A DNA stretch of 15,505 nucleotides from an uncultured Woeseia sp. (GTDB taxonomy: Bacteria > Pseudomonadota > Gammaproteobacteria > Steroidobacterales > Woeseiaceae): the NCBI GenBank assembly GCA_937925605.1, contig CALALV010000037.1, positions 1-15,505 of the forward strand, written 5' to 3'. The position numbers and the translations under genes are program-made. This document shows positions 6,841 to 12,071 of the stretch, one piece after another (the first letter of the stretch is position 1; each line of letters starts with the position of its first letter). The notes under the pieces were generated by a model that did not search any database, had not been told where the DNA came from, and saw only the letters and a program-made list of their open reading frames with translations.

Positions 6841-8172
6841 TCAGACAGCGAGGTAGCGCGTCGGCTGCTCGCGGAACCACTTAGTGACAACCCATTTCTC
6901 GCCGTGGTCGACCGTGTCGCCCGCGTGCAGCGTTCGCTCGTCGATCCGGCCGCCCGCGTCGACGTTGCGGAACCAGAGCGTGCTGCCGGCGCGAGAGCGC
7001 ACGGACAGGTCGAGCCGCGGGAAGAGCGTGTCGCCGCCGGCTGCGGGTGTCGTCAGGTAGGTGATGGCCGACGCCGTGCGCTGGCCGCCGTCCTCGAGCA
7101 GCCGTTCCGACACCGGCAAGCGCGGGTTGAAGTAGTCCACGTGCGGCCGGTAATACTCGCCGGGTGCGTAGCGCAGGATTGACATCGGCTCGGACGCGCG
7201 CAGCGACTCGCCGGTCTCGCGCACGATCTTGCATTCGATGTAGCGGCCGATGAAATCGACATACTCGAACGGCAGGTAGGTCGAGGAATTCGTGCGCACG
7301 TCCGAGACCTGGCCGCGCGCGCTGCCGTCGGGATCGATGACGTCGGCGCGACGCAGGTGCGGCCGGCTCAGGTGGATCAGGTAGGCGCAGTCGAACAGGT
7401 CCAGCACGTCCGCGTACAGGCTGATGGGCGGATCCTCGCAAATCGTTTGCGCATCGGCGTCGCGCGCGGCGGGAAACAGCAGGGCGCCGGGCTCCGGCAG
7501 GGCCACGTCGTCGTCCTGCGGCGCCGGCCGTACGGCGGCTGCACCCAGGGCGCGCCCGAGGGTCCCGGCAAAGGGCATGCCTGCAGCGGCCGCCTCGCCG
7601 AGAAAATGCGCAGCCTCCGCGCCGCGATCGCCGCGGCCGTCGCGCGCCAGCTGCCAGCCGAGCAGCAACGCCGAGACCGGGTCCTGCCGCCCGGCGGCCC
7701 GGCGCAGGCAGGAGAGCCCGGCCGGCTGCGAGGACGGCCGCTGCACGGCCAGGTAGCCTATGGTTCGCAGCGCCGGCACGGCGCCAGCCCGCGCGGCTGC
7801 GGCGAGCAGCTCGCCGATCTCCGCGGCGTGACGCTTCGCATCCCGCGACTTGTAGAGCAGTTCGGCCTTGTGGAACGCGGCCATCGGGTGCCCGGCCGCG
7901 ATCGCGCGATCGTAGTGCGCGAGCGCCGCGGCAATGTCACGCGCGATGCCCCAGCCTTTCTCGTGGCAAAAACCGAGCGCGTCGACGGCGTCCGGCTGGC
8001 CGCCGCGACTCGCTGCCGAGAGCCAGCGCAGCATGCCCTGCAGGTCGCCTGCCTGCCGGCAGCGCTGGCTCAGGATCCACTGGGCGTCGCCGTTGCCGGC
8101 TTCGGCGTCGGCGACGAGCCGCGCTTCGTTCGGGTCGGACATGTCAGGCTGCGGCGGCGGGTGAGCAGGCAT
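6841..8172 (-). CDS. Sel1-repeat protein with C-terminal prolyl-4-hydroxylase-type 2OG-Fe(II) dioxygenase domain
   Basis: 443 residues from this ATG. The N-terminal half (about 15-205) is a helical solenoid with Sel1-like repeats: A-x-x-x-LG-x-x-x-x-x-G-x-G spacing is clear in DALGFCHEKGWGIARDIAAA (64-83), followed by more diverged units. The C-terminal domain (about 250-440) is a prolyl-4-hydroxylase alpha-subunit type dioxygenase: iron ligands H344 and D346 in YYRPHVDYF, distal H416 in RTLHAGDTV, and K426 for 2-oxoglutarate in GEKWVVTKWF. All catalytic residues are present. The likely reaction is Fe(II)/2OG-dependent hydroxylation of a protein or peptide proline, with the repeats providing substrate contact; the target is unknown. 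No signal peptide, so cytoplasmic. M11 (ATG at 8142) is an alternative start; neither has a strong ribosome site. It heads a pair with the S9 peptidase gene and is divergent from the nuclease gene. Confidence 0.88.
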   Translation of the reverse strand: MPAHPPPQPDMSDPNEARLVADAEAGNGDAQWILSQRCRQAGDLQGMLRWLSAASRGGQPDAVDALGFCHEKGWGIARDIAAALAHYDRAIAAGHPMAAFHKAELLYKSRDAKRHAAEIGELLAAAARAGAVPALRTIGYLAVQRPSSQPAGLSCLRRAAGRQDPVSALLLGWQLARDGRGDRGAEAAHFLGEAAAAGMPFAGTLGRALGAAAVRPAPQDDDVALPEPGALLFPAARDADAQTICEDPPISLYADVLDLFDCAYLIHLSRPHLRRADVIDPDGSARGQVSDVRTNSSTYLPFEYVDFIGRYIECKIVRETGESLRASEPMSILRYAPGEYYRPHVDYFNPRLPVSERLLEDGGQRTASAITYLTTPAAGGDTLFPRLDLSVRSRAGSTLWFRNVDAGGRIDERTLHAGDTVDHGEKWVVTKWFREQPTRYLAV

Positions 8173-8224
8173 GATCCCGGTTCCGGCGCGGCAAGTCCAA
8201 CCGGCCGGGGCGCATGGGACGACT

Positions 8225-8235
8225 GCTAGGATAGC
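8225..8235. promoter_or_regulatory. Putative bidirectional -10 element
   Basis: The 11-bp inverted repeat GCTAGGATAGC lies between the divergent hydroxylase and nuclease genes. On the plus strand it gives an extended -10, TGCTAGGAT (8224-8232), about 28 bp before the nuclease ATG. On the minus strand it gives TATCCT, about 55 bp before the hydroxylase start. Neither strand has a good -35 box. Confidence 0.35.
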
Positions 8236-8260
8236 GGCTGACCCGCAGTCCGAGTCCGCC

Positions 8261-9040
8261 ATGGCCCGTTACAACCCGCGTCGCAAGCGCAACCTGTACG
8301 ATCCGGCGAGCGACAGGCCGTTCCGGCTGAGCCGCTCGAAGATCGACCTGTTCGTCGAGTGCCCGCGGTGCTTTTACGTCGACCGGCGGCTCGGCACCGG
8401 GCGTCCGCCGGGTTACCCGTTCAACCTGAACAACGCGGTGGACGCGCTGCTCAAGGCCGAGTTCGACGTGCACCGGGTGGCCGGTACGCCGCATCCGCTG
8501 CAGCAGGCGTACGGCCTCGACGCGGTGCCGGCGGCACATGCCGAGATCGACGCCTGGCGGGAGAATTTCAAAGGCGTGCAGTACCTGCACGAGCCGACCA
8601 ACCTGCTGGTCACGGGTGCGATCGACGACCTGTGGATCGACGGCGACGGACGCTACCTGGTCGTGGACTACAAGGCGACGGCGAAGGCCTCGCCCGTCAC
8701 GCGGCTCGACCAGCCCTGGCAGGACGGCTACAAGCGCCAGCTCGAGGTCTACCAGTGGCTGCTGCGCCGGAACGGGCTCCCGGTAGCCGACACGGGCTAT
8801 TTCGTCTACTGCACCGGCCGGCCCGACGCGGCGGCCTTCGACGCGCGCATCGACTTCGACGTCCACCTGATTCCCTACACCGGTAACGACGCATGGGTCG
8901 AGCCGGTGCTCGCCGAGCTGCACGCCTGTCTCGAGGGCAGCGCCGTGCCAGCGGCCGCGCCGGGCTGCGACTACTGCGCGTACGTCGCGGCCGTCAACGA
9001 AGTCACCGGCACGACGCTGATGGGCGCCGGCCAGGCCTGA
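8261..9040 (+). CDS. Stand-alone PD-(D/E)XK nuclease, RecB/Cas4-like, with four cysteines
   Basis: 259 residues, beginning with a basic tail (MARYNPRRKRNLYDP). The segment FRLSRSKIDLFVECPRCFY (21-39) resembles the SxSxIxxxxxCPxxFxY opening of PDDEXK_1 (RecB-like) nucleases. The nuclease core follows: H71, D122 in TGAIDDLWI, D136-Y-K138 in LVVDYKAT, and the Q160/Y164 helix (RQLEVYQWLL). All usual catalytic positions are filled. Cysteines C34, C37, C236 and C239 form two CxxC pairs bracketing the core, an arrangement reminiscent of the Fe-S cluster of Cas4 and AddB, though those usually show one N-terminal and three C-terminal cysteines. No cas genes or repeats lie nearby, so a CRISPR role is unlikely; DNA repair or end processing is the natural guess. 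The ATG was chosen over a longer frame that would run into the opposite gene. It converges on the diiron gene with 9 bp between. Confidence 0.82.
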   Translation: MARYNPRRKRNLYDPASDRPFRLSRSKIDLFVECPRCFYVDRRLGTGRPPGYPFNLNNAVDALLKAEFDVHRVAGTPHPLQQAYGLDAVPAAHAEIDAWRENFKGVQYLHEPTNLLVTGAIDDLWIDGDGRYLVVDYKATAKASPVTRLDQPWQDGYKRQLEVYQWLLRRNGLPVADTGYFVYCTGRPDAAAFDARIDFDVHLIPYTGNDAWVEPVLAELHACLEGSAVPAAAPGCDYCAYVAAVNEVTGTTLMGAGQA

Positions 9041-9049
9041 ACCGCGCAG

Positions 9050-9985
9050 CTATCCGAGCAGCGGGGCGAGGGCGTCGCTGACGCGCCGGGTCTGGTCGTC
9101 GTCGATCAGTTCGGTCAGGATGCCGAGAAAGCGGCCGTCGCGAACGCCGGACACGACGTACTGCCAGCGATAGGCTCGCAACATCGTGTCGTCCACGGCC
9201 TTCCGCTCGTCGTCTCGCCAGTCGCGACCCGCATTGCGCAGGAAGTAAGCCGCATCGGCGGCGGCCTGCTGCACGAGCAGGCCGTCGATCGCCCCGACGA
9301 GTTCGATCAGCTCGTCGACGCCGCGATCGCGCTCTACCGCCGATAGCCGCGCGTCCTCGCGGCGCCACTCGAGTTCGTCCATGATCGCGTGCTGTGCTTC
9401 CTCCTTGCAGTGGAACAGGAACACGTCTTTCCACAGCGGCGACAGGTTCGCCTGCGGCTCGATGCTCTGCTTGTAGTGCACGAGAGTGAAAATCTCGATG
9501 TGGCAGGTGAGAGCCAGTACGGCCCACGTGCTCTTGCCGAGCACCAGCCGCGCGACCTCGTTCGGATCGGCGACGACCCGGTAACCCGGCGGCATGCGCG
9601 ACGTCATCATGTCGTCGAGGCGCCGGAACAGTGCCTGGTGCTTCAGCTCCTCGTCGCTGAAGCGTACCAGCGCCTCGAGCTTGACCTGGTCGCCGAACCA
9701 GTGCTCGCGGCTGATATCGAGGATTTTCGCGTTGATGTAACGCTCGATCAGCCCGAACATGTTGGCGTAGGTGCGGCCCTGAACCTGGCTCAGGAAGCGC
9801 CGCTCGTCGCTGGACAGGAACTCCAGCTCCGCGGCCAGCGACAGGCTGTCCGGCAGGAAGACCTGCGAGAAGTCGAAATCGCGTCCGCGGATGACGTCCC
9901 GCTCGATGTCCCAGCGCACGCGTTTCGAGATGTCTATGCAGCGGGCATAGCGGTCGTGGTCGTCTTTGGGGTCTGCGTCGTACAT
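9050..9985 (-). CDS. Ferritin-like diiron protein with AurF-type ligand pattern
   Basis: 311 mostly helical residues with no signal peptide. The spacing of possible iron ligands is striking: E81 (LIERYIN), E113 and H116 (DEELKH), E164 (HIEIFT), then H192, E196 and H199 (FHCKEEAQH). This is the ferritin-like pattern of E...ExxH...E...ExxH with an extra histidine four residues before the last glutamate, the seven-ligand set known from the arylamine N-oxygenase AurF. A diiron oxygenase is therefore likelier than an iron-storage ferritin; overall similarity to AurF cannot be judged here and the substrate is unknown. The start is well supported: GAGGGAG lies 7 bases before the ATG. A GTG/TTG-started extension upstream is rejected because it would cross the control region. 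The gene is divergent from the hydrolase-LuxR fusion, which may control it. Confidence 0.7.
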   Translation of the reverse strand: MYDADPKDDHDRYARCIDISKRVRWDIERDVIRGRDFDFSQVFLPDSLSLAAELEFLSSDERRFLSQVQGRTYANMFGLIERYINAKILDISREHWFGDQVKLEALVRFSDEELKHQALFRRLDDMMTSRMPPGYRVVADPNEVARLVLGKSTWAVLALTCHIEIFTLVHYKQSIEPQANLSPLWKDVFLFHCKEEAQHAIMDELEWRREDARLSAVERDRGVDELIELVGAIDGLLVQQAAADAAYFLRNAGRDWRDDERKAVDDTMLRAYRWQYVVSGVRDGRFLGILTELIDDDQTRRVSDALAPLLG

Positions 9986-10120
9986 AGTCTGCTCCCTCGC
10001 GCTGCCTGCGCGGCTGTGGATTGCACGAGTCCAGTCTGGGTCGCTGGCTGCCCCGCGGCCATGGGGCGGATGTCCCGTTGTGCCGCCGTCTACGGCCGCC
10101 GACGGGTGAGCTTTGTCCCG

Positions 10121-10160
10121 ACTGGAGTAAACTGGCGACGACTGGCGACGACTGGCGCGG
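10121..10160 (+). repeat. Four tandem 10-bp repeats upstream of the hydrolase-LuxR gene
   Basis: Units begin at 10121, 10131, 10141 and 10151. Units 2 and 3 are identical (ACTGGCGACG); unit 4 differs in its last three bases (ACTGGCGCGG) and unit 1 after base 5 (ACTGGAGTAA). ACTGG is invariant and repeats once per helical turn, so all copies face the same side of DNA. The array ends 16 bp before the ATG of the hydrolase-LuxR gene, inside the roughly 190-bp divergent region, where no convincing -35/-10 pair is visible. It may be an operator, possibly autoregulatory. Confidence 0.6.
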
Positions 10161-10176
10161 GCGGCAGACAATCGGC

Positions 10177-11253
10177 ATGCAGCAGCGAATCAGGATCACG
10201 CGCACGCCCGACGGCGTGCGGCTAGCCTGGGCGACGGCGGGCGACGGACCGACGCTGGTCAAGGCGTCGAACTGGCTGACGCATCTCGAGTACGACCTCG
10301 ACAGCCCTGTCTGGCGCCACTGGATCGGTTTCCTCGCCGGTCACTTCCGGCTGGTGCGATACGACGAGCGCGGCTGCGGCATGAGCGACTGGGAGGTCGC
10401 GGATCTCGGGCGCGAGCGCTGGTTCGACGACTTCGACCACATCGTCGAGGTTGCGCAGCCGGCCAGGCCCTTCACGCTGCTCGGCATCTCGCAGGGCGGC
10501 GCTGCCGCGATCAGCTACGCGGCGCGGCATCCGGAAAACGTATCGGGGCTCGTGCTCTACGGCGCGTATTCCCGCGGCTGGAGCGAGCGCGATGACAGCG
10601 CCGGGGCGCAGCGGTTCCGTGCGGTCAACCAGCTCACACGGCTCGGTTGGGGGCAGGACAACCCCGTCTACCGGCAGCTTTTCACGGCGCGCTTCGTACC
10701 GGAGGCGACGCAGGAGCAGTTCGACTGGTTCAACGAGTTGTGCCGCAAGACCACGACCCCCGAGATCGCGACGCGCCTGATGGAAGAGCGGGGCCGGGTC
10801 AATGTCACGGACCTGCTCGAACAGGTCGAGGTGCCGACCCTCGTGCTGCACGGCAGGCGCGACGAGGTCGTGCCTTTTGCCGAGGGCCGGTTTCTCGCCG
10901 AGCGTATCCGGAATGCCGAGTTTGTCGAGCTGGACTCCTGTAACCACGTGCTGCTCGAGCACGAACCGGCCTGGGAGCGGTTCTGCGAGGCCGTGCTGGC
11001 GTTCACGGGCGTGGCGCCGGCCGACGACGCGGAGGACCCGCTATTCGAATCGTTGTCGCCGCGCGAGCGGGAAGTGCTGCACGGCATTGCGGCCGGGCAA
11101 TCCAACGCCGAGATCGGCGCTGCGCTGTTCATCAGCGAGAAGACCGTGCGCAATCACGTGACGCGCATCTTCGACAAGCTGGGCGTCGCGTCGCGTTCGC
11201 AGGCGATCGTGCTGGCGAAAGACGGCCACCTGCGCCCGCCGCAGCGCGCCTGA
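10177..11253 (+). CDS. Alpha/beta hydrolase fused to LuxR-type DNA-binding domain
   Basis: 358 residues. The first 275 are an alpha/beta hydrolase: FRLVRYDERGCGMSDW (57-72), nucleophile S105 in LLGISQGGAA, D229 in LVLHGRRDEVVPF and H257 in DSCNHVLLEH, giving a complete triad similar to enol-lactonase or acyl-ester hydrolases. Residues 290-348 are a LuxR/GerE helix-turn-helix: LSPREREVLHGIAAGQSN, then EIGAALFISEKTVRNHV, then IFDKLGVASRSQAI. This combination occurs in a family of transcription factors in which the hydrolase fold probably senses or hydrolyses a small ligand. The gene is divergent from the AurF-like diiron gene, with tandem 10-bp repeats between them. The start is the first ATG before the hydrolase fold; a longer frame would translate the repeats. 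The ribosome site is weak. The ligand and target genes are unknown. Confidence 0.92.
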   Translation: MQQRIRITRTPDGVRLAWATAGDGPTLVKASNWLTHLEYDLDSPVWRHWIGFLAGHFRLVRYDERGCGMSDWEVADLGRERWFDDFDHIVEVAQPARPFTLLGISQGGAAAISYAARHPENVSGLVLYGAYSRGWSERDDSAGAQRFRAVNQLTRLGWGQDNPVYRQLFTARFVPEATQEQFDWFNELCRKTTTPEIATRLMEERGRVNVTDLLEQVEVPTLVLHGRRDEVVPFAEGRFLAERIRNAEFVELDSCNHVLLEHEPAWERFCEAVLAFTGVAPADDAEDPLFESLSPREREVLHGIAAGQSNAEIGAALFISEKTVRNHVTRIFDKLGVASRSQAIVLAKDGHLRPPQRA

Positions 11254-11262
11254 AAGCGCGGC

Positions 11263-11733
11263 TTACCCCCGGTCGCCGCCGCCGGCGTCGTGTTTAAGGC
11301 GCATGACGCGCGCCCGGTTGACGTACAGCAGGTCGCCGATCTTCAGGACCAGGGAATCCTCGTGGCGGCTAAGGCGGCCGTCGGCGTAGGCGACTTGCCA
11401 GAGCAGGCTGACGACGTGTTCCTTCTCATCGTCGCTCAGGTGCTCGTGCAGCAACGACGTGAAACGGCTGATCTCGACCAGTTCCTCCGCCTCGGCGTGC
11501 GCGGCGTTCGCGAGTTCGCTCGCCTCGTCGGGCGACAGCTCGAAATGTCGCTGCACGAGCGAGAGGAGCAGGTCGAATTCGCTCTCGTCGAAGTCGTTGT
11601 CCGCGCGCGCGACGTCGACCATCAGCACGGCGGTTGCCATGCGGATCGCGTGCTCGCGTTCCGCCGGGTCCGGTTCGTGCCGGTCCCGGCCGCCCAGCGC
11701 TGCGGCGACGCGATCCACGAGGTGTTTCAGCAT
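11263..11733 (-). CDS. TerB-like protein (tellurite resistance TerB family)
   Basis: 156 residues, no signal peptide, mainly helical. Two related helical halves are visible. The first has AIRMATAVLMVDVARADNDF (29-48) followed by DESEFDLLLSLVQRHF. The second has HVVSLLWQVAYADGRLSRHE (106-125) followed by DSLVLKIGDLLYV. The acidic loops RADNDFDESE and YADGRLSRHED are typical of TerB/COG4103 proteins, which may bind divalent metal. No other ter genes are present, so tellurite resistance should not be assumed; stand-alone TerB proteins are common and poorly understood. It converges on the hydrolase-LuxR gene with a 9-bp gap and is divergent from the EF-hand gene. The start codon lies inside a small inverted repeat. 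Confidence 0.82.
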   Translation of the reverse strand: MLKHLVDRVAAALGGRDRHEPDPAEREHAIRMATAVLMVDVARADNDFDESEFDLLLSLVQRHFELSPDEASELANAAHAEAEELVEISRFTSLLHEHLSDDEKEHVVSLLWQVAYADGRLSRHEDSLVLKIGDLLYVNRARVMRLKHDAGGGDRG

Positions 11734-11747
11734 GACGAGTCCGTCAT
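11732..11747. promoter_or_regulatory. Inverted repeat overlapping the terB-like start codon
   Basis: ATGACG (11732-11737) and CGTCAT (11742-11747) are exact reverse complements around a 4-base centre, and the left arm overlaps the minus-strand ATG (11731-11733). It sits in a locally AT-richer divergent region (11734-11831) that also contains GAATG/CATTC arms at 11798-11809. A weak minus-strand promoter TTGATC, 16 bp, TATGAC and a plus-strand TAGAAT at 11777-11782 can be drawn. The inverted repeat could be an operator or a hairpin hiding the start of translation. Confidence 0.3.
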
Positions 11748-11831
11748 AAGAAGTTTTCCTGATAGATCAATGTGGGTAGAATACTTTCCTGAACGGTGAA
11801 TGACCATTCGATCGCCTGATGAGGGCCCGCC

Positions 11832-12062
11832 ATGACGATCATCACCGAAGAGCTCGAGGCCGAGCTGGTCCGCATCTTCAACCGCTTCGACCTGGACAAG
11901 AGCGGTTCCATCGAAGAGCGCGAATTCGGCCTGATCCTCGACAGCCTCGGTTACGACGAGAGCGACGAGGTCCGCAGCCTCGAGTTCGCTGCGATCGACG
12001 ACGACGAGGACGGCAAAGTCAGCTTCCGCGAGTTCGCGGACTGGTGGCTGGATAACCGCTGA
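11832..12062 (+). CDS. Small two-EF-hand calcium-binding protein
   Basis: 76 residues forming one EF-hand pair. Loop 1 is at 20-31 (D20, D22, S24, S26, E28, E31, with G25) and loop 2 at 56-67 (D56, D58, D60, K62, S64, E67, with G61). Both loops have canonical oxygen ligands and the glycine at position 6, so both should bind calcium. There is no signal peptide or membrane segment, so a cytoplasmic calcium sensor or buffer is likely. The whole protein is strongly acidic. The start is well supported: GAGG lies seven bases before the ATG. It is divergent from the terB-like gene, possibly sharing control, and converges on the acylase gene with a 9-bp gap. Partner proteins cannot be inferred from sequence. 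Confidence 0.9.
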   Translation: MTIITEELEAELVRIFNRFDLDKSGSIEEREFGLILDSLGYDESDEVRSLEFAAIDDDEDGKVSFREFADWWLDNR

Positions 12063-12071
12063 GCCACGCCG

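Noticed and set aside
8261..9040. A CRISPR-associated Cas4 gene
   Set aside because: The nuclease core is similar, but there are no repeats, spacers or other cas genes in the window and the cysteine layout differs.
9050..9985. An iron-storage ferritin or bacterioferritin
   Set aside because: The length of 311 residues and the extra histidine four residues before the last ExxH point to an AurF-like oxygenase rather than a 160-residue storage protein.
10049..10068. GCCCC...GGGGC inverted repeat in the divergent region
   Set aside because: The 5-base GC arms with an 8-base spacer are expected by chance in DNA of this composition.
11263..11733. A tellurite-resistance operon
   Set aside because: Only a single TerB-like gene is present; no terA, terC, terD or terZ partners are seen.
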